Shown here one piece after another: positions 35,282 through 46,149 of a stretch of DNA of 64,000 nt (the stretch's first letter is position 1; each line of letters begins with the position of its first letter). Under the pieces are notes generated by a model that saw nothing but the letters and a program-made list of their open reading frames with translations, did not search any database and had not been told where the DNA came from. This stretch comes from Byssochlamys sp. IMV 00236 (Eukaryota; Ascomycota; Eurotiomycetes; Eurotiales; Thermoascaceae), in NCBI GenBank assembly GCA_001931875.2, contig MSJH02000840.1:1-64000 (forward strand), written 5' to 3'. Position numbers and translations under genes: made by a program.

Positions 35282-36447
35282 ATGTCCGCAAAGACTGCAC
35301 AGGGCCCCGGCGGCAAGAAGCCTGCCTCGGCCGCCACCAACTTGATCGGTATGGTTTCCAACGAACGTGGACTATCTGATCTTGTTAGTCGCTAACTATG
35401 AGTAGCTGGAGGAGGTGCTGGTATGATGGAGGCCCTCGTCTGCCACCCCCTGGACACAATCAAGGTCCGAATGCAGCTTTCCCGACGAGCCAGAGCGCCT
35501 GGTGTAAGTGATTGCTCCGTCCGAAAGCCAGACCCCGTGCGGTAACTGACTGTTCCTTTCAGGTGAAACCCCGTGGTTTCGTCGCCACTGGTGTTGAGAT
35601 CGTCAAGAAGGAGACTGCCCTGGGTCTGTACAAGGGTCTTGGAGCTGTGTTGGGTGGTATCATTCCTAAGATGGCTATTCGATTCACCTCGTATGAGTGG
35701 TACAAGCAGCTCCTAGCAAACAAGGAGACTGGTGTCGTCACTAGCAAGGCTACCTTCCTTGGTATGTGTTCCCTTGTGTACACAGGATCTGGTGTGATTT
35801 TCAGATCTGGGCTAACCACTTGATTTATAGCTGGTCTCGCTGCTGGTGTGACTGAGGCCGTCGCCATTGTGAACCCCATGGAAGTCGTTAAGATCCGTCT
35901 ACAAGCTCAGCACCACTCTCTCGCCGACCCTCTCGATGCCCCCAAGTACCGAAGTGCCCCTCACGCTCTGTTCACCGTTATCCGGGAAGAAGGATTCAGC
36001 ACTCTCTACCGTGGTGTCTCCCTGACTGCTCTGCGCCAGGGTACCAACCAGGCCGCCAACTTCACCGCCTACACGGAATTGAAGGCTTTCCTCCAGAGAG
36101 CCCAGCCTGAGTTCGCCGACAAGCAGCTACCCTCGTACCAGACCACCATGATCGGTCTCATCTCCGGTGCTATGGGTCCCTTCTCGAACGCTCCTATTGA
36201 CACGATCAAGACCCGTCTGCAGAAGACCAAGGCCGAGCCCGGCCAGTCTGCCCTGTCCCGTATCACGGCCATTGCTTCCGAGATGTTCAAGCAGGAGGGT
36301 GCTCGCGCTTTCTACAAGGGTATCACGCCTCGTGTGATGCGTGTCGCTCCCGGTCAGGCCGTGACCTTCACCGTGTACGAGTTCCTGAAGGAGAAGCTTG
36401 AGAAGTCCAAGTACAGCATTGTCGGCGGAGGCAAGTTCGAAGAGTAA
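35282..36447 (+). CDS. acuL: Mitochondrial succinate-fumarate carrier (SFC1/ACR1; Aspergillus acuL type), 326 aa
   Basis: Four exons: 35282-35348, 35406-35503, 35563-35761 and 35831-36447. Three mitochondrial-carrier repeats each start with a signature: CHPLDTIKVRM, VNPMEVVKIRL and NAPIDTIKTRL. VNPMEVVKIRLQAQHHS is characteristic of Sfc1 rather than the citrate or dicarboxylate carriers. The protein sits in the inner mitochondrial membrane and exchanges cytosolic succinate, made by the glyoxylate cycle, for fumarate. It is therefore needed for growth on acetate or fatty acids. Strong codon bias in the last exon suggests high expression. The yeast and Aspergillus genes are induced by acetate; here only a weak candidate site upstream was seen. 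Confidence 0.9.
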
Positions 36448-37232
36448 ATCTTTTTGGTTCAAGTTACGATTTCCGTGGGTCTCTCTGGTCTCTTGAGTAT
36501 GTGTTGGGAGCGTTTGATACCACAAAAGCATGGTGGCGTCTCCATTGCATCATCGTCACATTTACCCCGACTTGCCGGGGATACTTGTTAAGACACGGGT
36601 CTGGATACAGACAAGAACGTCGATTGATTTGGTTGATGACTGGGAGTACATTAAACATCCTTTTTTTATATCTGTATATATATGCATCGAAGTTTTTTCT
36701 CTTTTTTTTTGGAATTTTTTATACCATGTCAGGTATCGATCAAAAGATGAATTGAGCTATTTCAAAAAGACTGGCCGTCTTCGTTTTCTATGCGGGGGAA
36801 ATTCCGACCTTCCGCCGGGCTTGTCATCATGCATTCAGTAGACCCAATAATTACTTACAGAACTCGTAAAAACAGTAGTAGGAAAGTAAAAAAAAAAGGG
36901 ATTACAATGAATGAAAACAGACCGTATTGAATTTCAACATAATGCATTCATCTACTCTTATTTCTAGCCATTATTGCTATTGTAATATCAACACACAGAG
37001 CCATGAGTTGGCCTCGTCCCATCTCATAGGCCACGGTCTGAAACGTGGGGGAAGTCAATCTGCCCCCGCCAAACTCTCCGACTGACTTTCTTCCCCCTCC
37101 GAGAGATCGCCAGTTGTTCCTGACCGCCATCCATCTCTATCCCCGTCAACACGAGGACAACACAACAACCATCGTTTTTTTTTTTTTCTTTTTGTTTTTT
37201 TTACCCCGTTGCACGGCCATCTCAAACTCACC
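36448..37232. other. Intergenic, 785 bp, with T-rich tracts
   Basis: 3' flank of the carrier gene and promoter of the twinfilin gene. T-runs lie near 36661-36720. A long pyrimidine tract at 37175-37202 ends 31 bp before the twinfilin ATG; such tracts are common in fungal core promoters and 5' leaders. Confidence 0.6.
37175..37202 (+). promoter_or_regulatory. Poly-T/pyrimidine tract before twinfilin start
   Basis: Nearly pure T for 28 bases directly upstream of the start codon, interrupted by single C and G. CT/T-rich boxes before start sites are a frequent core-promoter feature of filamentous fungi. Confidence 0.5.
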
Positions 37233-38629
37233 ATGCAGTCGGGAATCGCAGGTACGTTCCATTCATTCATTTTATAATATTCAACTCTCTGCATAACTAC
37301 CCATTGCTCCCCCGTATTTGGTAACCAGCTAGCTGGCTACTTGCCCAAGAACCATCTACCTACATTTCACAAAACAAAACAAACCAACATCTCACTAACC
37401 AACAAAACACAATCAAACAGTCTCATCCGAACTCCACGATGCATTCAACGCATTCACATCCGACTCCTCTCTCTTCTGCCTCCCTATCACAATCACATCC
37501 GAGAGCCTGACCCCTCTCCCCGCAATCCCCTTCTCATCCCCAAACGCCTTCTATCCATCCCTCCCACAGCTCTCGTCCGTCCTCCAGCCCAAGACCCCGC
37601 TATATTTGATTTTCCGCCGTCCAGACGCTGAAGGTGAGGGCGAGGGCGCGAGTTTAGCGGCCCTGACGTACATCCCGTCGAATGCGGGCGTGCGCGCAAA
37701 GACGCTATTTGCCTCGACGAGAGCGACGTTCGTGAGGGAGTTGGGTAGTGAGAAGTTTTCCGAGTCGATTTTCGCGACGGATGAGGAGGAGGTTATTGGT
37801 GAGGAGGCGTGGAGGGAGAGGGATGCGGAGAAGAGCGGGAAGAGTAATGGTGGTAATGGGAGGTTTAGGAGGGAGGATTTGATGGATGAGAAGGAGAGGG
37901 AGTTGGAAGCTGTGCGGAGAGCAGAGGAGGAGGCGAGACATGGTACGATCGGGAGGGATGTTGGTATTGGTGGCTCGCTGGCTGCGAGTGGTGGAGGGGC
38001 AACGGGAGGGATGAATGTGAAGATGCCGGTTGATGAGGAAGCCAAGGCTGCATTGAAGAGTCTACAGCAGGGTGGAATGGTGCAGCTGGTATGTGTTGGG
38101 GGGTTGTCTACGCTGAGATCAGCGGAATTAATTATGCCTTGCGAACAGAGGGGTATCTTGCATTTTGGATGATAACTAATCTTGCAATACAGGCTATTGA
38201 CATTCCCACGGAGACCATCAAGCTCGCGGACTCAGACTCCAGCGTCTCTCCTGCTTCCCTGTCCGGACGCTTGCCCGAGTCTTCGCCGCGGTACACCCTC
38301 TATCACTACCCCGACTCCGATGCCATCATCTTCATCTACACCTGCCCTTCGGGTTCATCCATCAAGGAACGCATGTTGTATGCCAGCACTCGGAGAGTGG
38401 CTATCGACATAGCGGAGGCGGAAGGTTTGAACGTGGCGAAGAAGGTATGACTCGTATATGAGTGTTTTCTAATGTAAATGCTGTCTCTGGACTGACAGTT
38501 TTCCGTTCACAGATCGAGGGATCTTCTCCAGACGAGATCACCGAAGCCAGACTTCACGAAGAGGTCCATCCTCCACAGGACGACGGTCCAAGGAGAGGTT
38601 TTGCCAGACCTAGACGCCCCGGCAGGTGA
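37233..38629 (+). CDS. twf1: Twinfilin (two ADF-homology domains), 351 aa
   Basis: Four exons: 37233-37251, 37421-38088, 38193-38444 and 38513-38629. The first exon holds only MQSGIA plus one base, as in many fungal ADF-family genes. The first ADF-H domain (residues about 5-145) contains VSSELHDAFNAF, PLYLIFRRPDA and LAALTYIPSNAGVRAKTLFASTRATFVREL. A charged linker (RERDAEKSGKSNGG...DEKERELEAVRRAEEEARH) leads to a second ADF-H domain (about 225-315) with YTLYHYPDSDAIIFIYTCPSGSSIKERMLYASTRRVAIDIAE. The C-terminal tail is short and basic (GPRRGFARPRRPGR), matching the twinfilin tail that binds capping protein and phosphoinositide. It sequesters ADP-actin monomers and caps filament ends. Confidence 0.93.
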
Positions 38630-38863
38630 ATTCCCGGGTCAGACGCCTGGTAGAGAATGCCTTGTCGTTTAGTAAGATACACGACATATCCCATAGATTG
38701 TCATCTTTTATTGTATATCCTTTGAGATCGGAGCACCCAAAGCCGACGTCTTGCGGTATATAGACTCTAGGCACCTGTTACGCAGTCCCTCAACGCACCA
38801 GCACTGCTAGACAGGACAGCAGGCCATCTTCTCCCATCTTGACAGCAGACGCGACGTCGTCCA

Positions 38864-39190
38864 TCACTGATTCCGAAAATTCTTTTTCTGGTAGAATAGA
38901 TCCGTCCTTGAACTTCCCAGGTTGATGATCTTAGGACATCCATCCCTATCTTTTTCCAATCGCGTGCATTCGAAGCAGTAAAAGGCATCACTGATCCCTT
39001 CGCCACCGCACACGATGCACTTGTTCTGGTAGTTACCGAAGGAACACTCGTCGCAGATGCGCACGAGAGTCGTTGGACGCACGTAGGAATCGCACACGGG
39101 GCATTTGCCATCGCATTTATCGCAGAGTCTCCCGATGGAAATACCGGGCTGCTTGCGGCACATAACGAGATCGGGGTGGTGGCGGGACAT
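38864..39190 (-). CDS. PHF5A/Rds3 subunit of spliceosomal SF3b, 108 aa
   Basis: Intron-free frame encoding [22 protein letters not shown] and the cysteine knots [35 protein letters not shown] and [24 protein letters not shown]. This is an almost full-length match in length and pattern to PHF5A, Rds3 and Ini1 (about 107-110 aa). The protein folds into a three-zinc knot at the SF3B1 interface around the branch-point adenosine in the U2 snRNP. It ends [16 protein letters not shown]; the family ends similarly. The gene diverges from the pinin-family gene with only 390 bp between start codons. Confidence 0.97.
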   Translation of the reverse strand: MSRHHPDLVMCRKQPGISIGRLCDKCDGKCPVCDSYVRPTTLVRICDECSFGNYQNKCIVCGGEGISDAFYCFECTRLEKDRDGCPKIINLGSSRTDLFYQKKNFRNQ

Positions 39191-39580
39191 GGTTGCGATG
39201 AGACGAGATTAGAGTAGTGAGATCTTCGAGACGCGTATTTCACGAATGAAGGTGTGGACAGAGGCACAGGTGAATATCGTAATGCAGGAAGAAATGACAA
39301 GAACAGTCAGACCGTCTCTATTTATGTGAAGGGAGTCAAAGATTGGTGGTCCAGGACGAAAGTCGACGAGGAAGCTTCGATCGAAGAAGCTGGAAAGGTT
39401 TCCCTCTGGCGTTCAGATAATCCGGTCATGTGGTCCGTGCGCCACCCGCAGCGCGCATACTGAGATCTCGAGCAACACCGACTCTAAGTAGTGTCCGTGG
39501 CATCTCTCCTTCGAACGCTGTCACATCTCTGTCTTTTTCTATTGCCTTTTCTGCTGTGCCAGCTGGGCAGCCCAATCAAA
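39191..39580. promoter_or_regulatory. Bidirectional promoter, PHF5A / pinin-family genes
   Basis: 390 bp between two head-to-head start codons. A CCAATCA box (plus strand) at 39572-39578 lies just before the pinin start and a CCAAT box (minus strand) at 39342-39346 lies about 150 bp before the PHF5A start. CCAATCA is the preferred site of the fungal CCAAT-binding complex, but the copy next to the ATG may lie in the transcribed leader. Confidence 0.55.
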
Positions 39581-40731
39581 ATGGCAGAAGGGTACGTGTT
39601 TTGATCATCACTCCGCTGCCCAAGCAAAAGCAAGCTAATCCCGCCTTCCAGGTCTATCGCATCCGCAGTTGCGTTGCCCGAGCCGGACAATGCTGCGACA
39701 TCTCCAGAGAGCGGGCTGAAACGAAGACAGTCATCAACCTCAGAGACCGACTCGAAAAGACGCCGCCTGAGTGGTCAAGATGACGCCTCCCGATCTCCCC
39801 AGGACCGACGGCGGTCGTCTCCTCCGGCGGCGGAGCGCAGACCGGAACGCCGACAGGGTCGTCAGAACAGCGGAGCTGAAGAGCGCAAGCGTGGGCAGAG
39901 ATTATTCGGCGCATTGCTGGGCACCTTGTCACAAAGCTCATCCACAGCGGCGCAGAAGCGACGCGCGGATATTGAGAAGAGACAGCAGGACAAGCTGAAG
40001 CTGCAGGATGAAGAGTACGGCGAGCAAAAGCGGAAGAAGCACGAGGAGTTGACGCAGATACGGAGAAAGGAGCAGAGGGTCTATGACAGGGAATCGGTAA
40101 GTTGGCCGTCTTCTGCACATGTGAAGATTGTAGATATGTGGAACTATACTGATGCAGTATCTTCGCAGATGCGGCTTCGTCACTCGAATATGTTGGCTAT
40201 GGCACATTTCTTGAAAACGAAAACGGAACCTGTACTGGTACGTCTGAGTCCAGTGTATAGTTGTCCGGCTCACTGCTAACTGCCGCACGATTATAGTACT
40301 ACAAGCCATGGCTGCTACGACAGGAAGACGAGGAAACCATAGATAGGCAGATCGAGGAAGCCAAAGCTACGATTGCAAGGGAAGAAGCAGAGTTCAACGA
40401 TCGATACCCGGCGGTAGAGGAAGACCGCAAACCCGAAGGCGAGAAGCCAGAAAAGGAAGGAGAAAAACAGCCCGAGCATACTGAGGAGAAAGAATTCAAA
40501 GAGCCTGATGAAGCAGGAGCGCCTGCACCCGACACGGTGGGTTCTGATACTAACCAGGACGCAACTGTCCAACAATCGAAGACTGATACTGCCCCTACTA
40601 ATGACAACCCCCCTTCCACCGAGGAGGCTCCAGCCCCAGAACCGGCCCCTGCCCCAGAGCCTCCCAGAGGACATGAGGACGATGGAGGTGAGGTTGTGGA
40701 GGAAGATAAGGAGGATACGGTTATTTACTAG
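39581..40731 (+). CDS. Pinin/SDK/MemA-domain protein, 319 aa
   Basis: Four exons: 39581-39591 (11 nt, encoding MAEG), 39652-40096, 40169-40237 and 40297-40731. The conserved core, residues about 70-185, matches PF04696: ERKRGQRLFGALLGTLSQ, TAAQKRRADIEKRQQDKLKLQDEEYGEQKRKKHEEL, MRLRHSNMLAMAHFLKTKTEP, YYKPWLLRQEDEETIDRQIEEAK. The N-terminus is Arg/Ser-rich (KRRQSSTSETDSKRRRLS), like splicing-associated proteins. The C-terminal 130 residues are acidic, rich in Pro and Glu and disordered. Animal pinin is an exon-junction/ASAP-PSAP complex component; the fungal protein is expected to act in nuclear mRNA processing. Only the core is conserved. Confidence 0.9.
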
Positions 40732-41334
40732 GCGCACGCAGTACGGTCCTTTTTTCCTTTTTCTAATATACCCCAACCGCCCAGCAGGGTTCTGCTAGGC
40801 CAAGGATTGTACCAAGTTCATTTCCGTACGAGAATCTGACGAGTACGGCGCTTTTACGCGACATCTTCGCTTCCGGTTCATCATTATCTTTTCGTGGCGA
40901 ACGATTCATGCAGACATGAAAAAGCAACGCTCAAGTGAAACCAGAAACAGAAAAAAAAGCTATGTCATCTCGAGCATACCAGCACCCTATAATCCCGGTT
41001 CAAGATATGTAAAATATCATTACTGGTACCTAATCATAGTATATACTTAATTACTGTCACTGTTCTGTCTCGTCACATGATCCCAAACGGCAGTTCGCAG
41101 GGCATCCCTGTTCTAGCGAGTCCGAAAGGTGGAGTTCCGTTTAGTTAGTAGTAGTGAGCTTGCGATTTACCTAGGCAAAAGTCGAGATTACCCAAGCACA
41201 ATGTAACGTAAGACAAGGTACATAAGTTGCATGATATCTCGACATAGACTCTTGTCAGAATAATCAGTGGTCTCTCCTTCAGTTCTCTCCAGCCAGGCTT
41301 TCTGATCGAACGAGAAAAGAGGGGTCTATTTAGA
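40732..41334. other. Intergenic, 603 bp
   Basis: 3' flank of the pinin-family gene and promoter of the epoxide hydrolase gene. No additional feature recognised. Confidence 0.6.
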
Positions 41335-43108
41335 ATGGCTATCGATAAGATCAACGTCCACAATGACCCGAGGGTCCAGCGTCTCACGGCGCAGGTCAAT
41401 GGCAAGACATACGGTATGCACCAATAATCCTCTTTTGCTAGACCTCATGTTTCGTATTTGCGCGCAGATATCAATGCTGCCTCACGTATAGTCGTCAACT
41501 GACTACATCAGGATATCTCCTCGCTCAGCCTGAAAATGGCCAGTATAAGGACACCATCTTTCTGGTTCGTCACTGTCGTTCTTTCTAGATGTTATGTGGA
41601 CCCAAGAATATCTGGAACCAAGAGTCATTCATTCGTAGCTGACAGTGTACTCACAGCTCCATGGCTTCCCTGACCTATCGATGGGCTGGCGATATCAAAT
41701 CCCACTCCTGATCTCCTTTGGTCTGCGAGTCGTCGTTCCTGATTGTTTGGGATACGGACGGACTGTATGATTTCCTTCTTTCTAAAACAAAAATTATTTT
41801 CCCTTGCACAAATATATGCATAACATGAAGACAGTATGAGATTTATTAACTCGTTTTGGCCATTCTTTTTACCAGGATGCCCCGCAATGGACACCAGAGA
41901 ACGAACGACTCTATGGATTTAAACAGCTCGCAGACGATATCAAGGAGCTAGCGAAGCAGTTAGGATCAGAGAAGATAATCCTTGGTGGACATGATTGGTA
42001 TGTTTGCTACATACATACAATCTGCTTAGCTATATTTCTAGGAACCGTCGTTCTCAAACTCCTTTCTCTGTTATATTGATCATTGCTTTTTCCCTACCTT
42101 ACATACACACATACACACACACACAAAATAAGAAAGAAAGAAAGAGAGAAAGGATAACAACTTACACCCTCCACAGGGGCGCCGCACTCGTCTACCGCAT
42201 CGCTCTATACCACCGCGACCTAGTCACGCACCTCTTCGCCGTCTGCGTGCCCTACATCCCTCCAATGCCACAATACATCTCCCACGAAGACCTCGTGCGG
42301 ACCCGTCTCCCGAATTTCGCCTACCAGCTCCAATTCAAGAGCGGAGAGGTCGAAAAAGCAGTCAAGACAAAAGAGGAAATCAAGCAGTTCCTCCTCGCGC
42401 TGTATGGGGGTAGGACGGAGGACGGACAGTGGGGATTCAGTACGGAGAAGGGAATCTTGTTTGATAGGTTGGGTAGGTTGGGTTCGTCGAAGTTGCTTGA
42501 GGATGAGGTATGTATATGTATATGTGTAACTGCTCTACGCGATGCTAGTGAATGTTTTNNNNNNNNNNNNNNNNNNNNGCTATTTTTATCCTGGATATGT
42601 TGAGTTTTGCTAACTATGTGCGTAAGGAATTGAATTATTACGTGGATGAGTTTTCGAGGAATGGGATTCATGGACCTTGTGAGTTTCGAGCTTTTTCCTT
42701 TCCTTTCCTTCCCTTTCCTTTTCTCCCCTTACCATATAATATCTCCAATTCCAATTCTCAGATTTGATTTTTGATGTTATCTTGAAATGAACCCATCCTT
42801 CCATTCCCTCGCTAAATCCTTCAACAACAGTAAACTGGTACCGCACCCGCGACGTGAACTACAAAGATGAACTCTCCATCTCCAACCCGCAGATCGACAT
42901 CCCAGTCCTCATGATCCAGGCCCTTAGAGATACCGCCTTGCCGCCCCATATGGGTCAGGGAATGGGCAAGTTCGTTCCCAACTTGATTGTTGAGCAGGTT
43001 GATACCTCACATTGGGCGTTGTGGGAGAAGCCGGGTGAGGTTAATGAGATTTTGGGAATGTGGTTTAAGGATGTGGTTTTCGCTGCGTCGGGGGGTGGGA
43101 AGTTGTAG
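41335..43108 (+). CDS. Alpha/beta-hydrolase, soluble epoxide hydrolase type, 340 aa
   Basis: Seven exons: 41335-41413, 41512-41564, 41657-41764, 41876-41997, 42177-42507, 42627-42678 and 42831-43108. The fold is complete: oxyanion loop HGFPD, nucleophile elbow GGHDWG with Asp120 (epoxide-hydrolase and dehalogenase type, not Ser), charge-relay Asp282 in LRDTALPP, and His309 in DTSHWALWE. The lid segment contains GPLNWYRTR, whose Tyr can act as proton donor. It opens epoxides to diols; natural substrates could be fatty-acid or xenobiotic epoxides, which cannot be decided here. An assembly gap of 20 N falls inside intron 5 (42508-42626) and does not affect coding sequence. No secretion signal. 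Confidence 0.9.
42559..42578. other. Assembly gap (20 N)
   Basis: Twenty undetermined bases inside intron 5 of the epoxide hydrolase gene. The true gap size is unknown. The donor and the acceptor lie outside the gap, so the gene model stands. Confidence 0.98.
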
Positions 43109-43282
43109 GTAGGTGAGGATCTGTTTTGGGCCAGCGAATTTTCTTGACGGGGGTTAATTAGCTGTGATACTCGAAGGGATGAGAGATGATATTTTATTAT
43201 GTGTTTTGTACCCATAAGTAGTTATCAGACGTATCTAAGCCTAACTGACTAACTATGTATAGTACGTACATACTACATCAAC

Positions 43283-44745
43283 TCAGTTGTCAACAAGTCT
43301 AGTCTCAATATGACATCCGACTTTATCAAGTCGATCCACAAACTCCTGACCCAAAGTAGCCGGGGTGACCATTCCACCACGAGAAACCTTCTTGATCTTT
43401 GCTTCATTATCCAAGATCACCATAGCTGCCTCGGCCAGAAAAACAGCCGTGAGAGTATACATATCGCCATTGTAGATCAGTCGACCCAACGCACGCTTCG
43501 GCTTGGGCGTATCTACATCAGGTATGGCAACAGCTCGGTACTCGACCATGTCCCTGGCGCTGTCTTCTTTGCTGGGACCTTGGCCCGGAGCGTAGACGAA
43601 TTTGCTCACGAGCCATCGGACCGGAGGGAGGGTAAGGAGTATTATCCCGACCAGGAAGGCGTAGTGGAAGACGACGCCCACGAATGCATTTCTGACGTGT
43701 GCGTAGTGTCGGAAGTAGAATCGTGGGCCGTAGAATTCGCGCATCAGTGTGCTGCTGCGGTGCACGATGGCTGTATCGGCCATGCCGGACGGAGATGTGG
43801 TTAGAGTTCCTAGGTCTGAGACGGAGGTGACTCCCGACACTAGCTCTGATAATGAGCGTCTAGGTGTTTGTTTTGGTGGTTCAGAAGCAGCTAGTGCGAA
43901 GGGGTCCGCCGACTTGATGAGATCCGTGATGCTGGCTGTCTCGAGGGTGGTGAGGATTGTAGCAAGAGTGCCACCGCTAGGGCCGGAGCTCCTGTGGCGG
44001 AGATATTAGAGCGGGAACTTGTGCAGGGTTTGCAGAATCGTTCATACTTGACTTCATGGACGCAAGAAATGGCTTCCTTTGTTCCTGTGGATAGCTGTTC
44101 TCGAATGGTCTTCACTAGAGACCAGGTGAGAATATCGGGAGGCGTACTCTCAATGCCCAGTGATGGAATAATCTGAGATATTGTGAGTAGGATAATCTTT
44201 GAAAGTACCAGAATAAATGGGATCGACGAACAATGGCACCATTCAACCTTGCTGGTTCGTGGTACTTTGGGATGAGCTGTCGGATCCATGGCGTTTCTCC
44301 AGTACTTTTTCAGATTTAGCTACGTGAGATTTCAGCTGCCTGCAGATTCCTTACACATCCACATAATGGGTACCGGTTTCAGCACAGACTTGCACCACAG
44401 GAGTCGAGTACAGATGATACGGGCCAACGCAATTGATGATCAGCCGTGTTTTCTGTGCCAAGGGTCTCAACTCTGTCTCGACGAGCTGAACGGTCAATAT
44501 CTCTTGTTCCTGTCAGCATATGCTATTAATGCGCCCTCGTACGTGTCTTAATTACCAGGTTGGATTCGGTCTGGATTCAAATCTCGAAGTTCCCTGGCCA
44601 CAGCTTCTAGTTTCCCAGCCGAGCGGCCTGCCAGGGCCCATTTGATATCAGTTGGCAGATGCTGCACAATATGCTCTGCACACAGTCTTCCCGTATACCC
44701 GGTAGGGCCGAGAAGTACGAAATCGAACATGTTTTCAGAAGCCAT
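43283..44745 (-). CDS. Saccharopine-dehydrogenase-like oxidoreductase (SCCPDH / trans-acting enoyl reductase type), 414 aa
   Basis: Five exons on the minus strand: 44745-44556, 44502-44355, 44304-44232, 44172-44048 and 43991-43283. The N-terminal Rossmann fold reads FVLLGPTGYTGRLCAEHI...WALAGRSAGKLEAV. Family blocks follow: TRLIINCVGPYHLYSTPVVQVCAETGTHYVDVTGETPW and GAIIIPSLGIESTPPDILTW (compare YVDLSGE and GFDSIPSD in human SCCPDH). SGGTLATILTTLE comes after. The C-terminal part has a hydrophobic segment (FHYAFLVGIILLTLPPVRWL) typical of the family. Introns 1 and 2 end in AAG rather than CAG or TAG; these are the only acceptors that give the family sequence. The reaction is not known; NAD(P)-dependent reduction of a lipid-like substrate is inferred. 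It converges with the epoxide hydrolase gene (174 bp between stop codons). Confidence 0.88.
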
Positions 44746-46149
44746 CGTTCACAATCCAGTCAGAGACAAGACGGAGGCAGAACGCATGTGACGTTGTAGC
44801 GAATCACCAATGGCAATCGAAAGGTGTTTCAATGAATCCGGTTCAAATAGATGTGTAGATCCAGGAAGATACTCTACCTGAATAAATGAAAGGCTACCTT
44901 GTCCCTAGGTGGCGTCTAGCACTCTTGACTGATGATATAACTTAACCATCGATGATCCGAAACGATATCATGCACGTGAAACCGAGATGTATTCACGTGA
45001 TATGCCATTGCCAAGACCTCCGAGAAGCGGCTCCGCAGTTCCGTCAATAATAACGAACTCCCTCGTCGTGAACTCCCAGATAACTTCAGCATCCAGACTG
45101 CCGGCCAGTTGATAGCATATCAAAGATGCGACAGGAGAGAAAGCAGAGAAGCAGATGCCACTGGTTCCACGTGGTGGCCACAGCTCAGGTGGATTACACC
45201 GCCTAGGTCATGAACAAGGTTCATGGTCAGTGTCCACTGCTATGCTAATGTTTCAAGATTGCTTCCTCTGCGTTGTCAGGCCAGAAAATGTGATTAAATA
45301 GATGAGATCCAAATCGAGACCGTCGGACCTGCTATTACAGACATACCGCTTATTCCGTATCGAGATTGTGATCTCGCGGATCGAAGCCTACCAGATAGAT
45401 ATGAATCGAGATCGTCTCAGACCCTCTTAACACTGCCTTTTGATAACCTAGGCTGTGGATGAACATTGCTCTCAACGGGCTCGGCTCCATCAGCTGAAGA
45501 CTACTACAATCAGTGTTGACCCACCAGAGAATCAGACGCTTCCAGTTCAAAGTAAGACAGGCGTCCAGCTGACTGGATCCCGCTGGACAAGACATACGAT
45601 CGCGTATTACAGCTTGTGCGGGCGACACTGCAAGACCACCAAGAACTCTCACGGTAATGAAGGTCTCGAAGGTAGACCGTGTTCCTCTGTTGATCTATCC
45701 ATCCCATCTCCTGGACTTGGTATAGCTGGGGAGGTTGCCGGAGGAGCTAGGTAGGGGGTTTCCAGTTCCCCTCTCTCTCCGGGTGAGTCTGCCGCAGAGC
45801 CAGAAGCCAGCACCTTGCGGGCGGCCGAGTAGCACTAAGCGGTGCTTAGTGCGCAAGGCATGAGATTGTGACTGGTTTTAATATTAATATTAACTATTAG
45901 TTAGTCTGATGGTATTATTATCATTATTTTACCTGCATTCTCGTGCAAGCGCTGTGACTGGCTGGCGGCGGTCACGTTGGCGGCCAATCTGTTTCGCGTT
46001 AGACCGGGCTGGTCCACCTTCAAAAGGCGCTCCCTCCCCACATTGTTCCCTACTACTCACTCCCATCAGTGCCTCTTGTTTCTCCAACTTGCTCTTCATG
46101 CCTTCTACTAGCCTTCTTGCAGACAATTTGGTCACGTATCCCGCGGCTG
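44746..46149. promoter_or_regulatory. 1.4-kb divergent upstream region with a nested hairpin
   Basis: Lies between two head-to-head genes (SCCPDH-like and RING-PHD). Contains only short unsupported open frames and, at 45813-45858, a GC-rich inverted repeat. No RNA gene recognised. Confidence 0.5.
45813..45858. repeat. Nested inverted repeat (possible cruciform)
   Basis: Inner arms GCACTAAGC (45832-45840) and GCTTAGTGC (45844-45852) are perfect with a three-base loop. Outer arms CCTTGC (45813-45818) and GCAAGG (45853-45858) add six pairs across an asymmetric internal loop. It lies about 290 bp upstream of the RING-PHD start codon. Confidence 0.8.

Noticed and set aside
39654..40118. 154-codon minus-strand frame within the pinin gene
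   Set aside because: Lies antisense to the conserved pinin core and has no motif of its own.
44560..44590. Sequence resembling a tRNA internal B box
   Set aside because: Lies inside the first exon of the saccharopine-dehydrogenase-like gene; no cloverleaf or A box could be built around it.
46069..46149. Upstream in-frame ATG extending the RING-PHD protein by 27 residues
   Set aside because: The extension is hydrophobic and Cys/Ser-rich and precedes a RING that usually starts the protein; MSDTCIVC is the better start.
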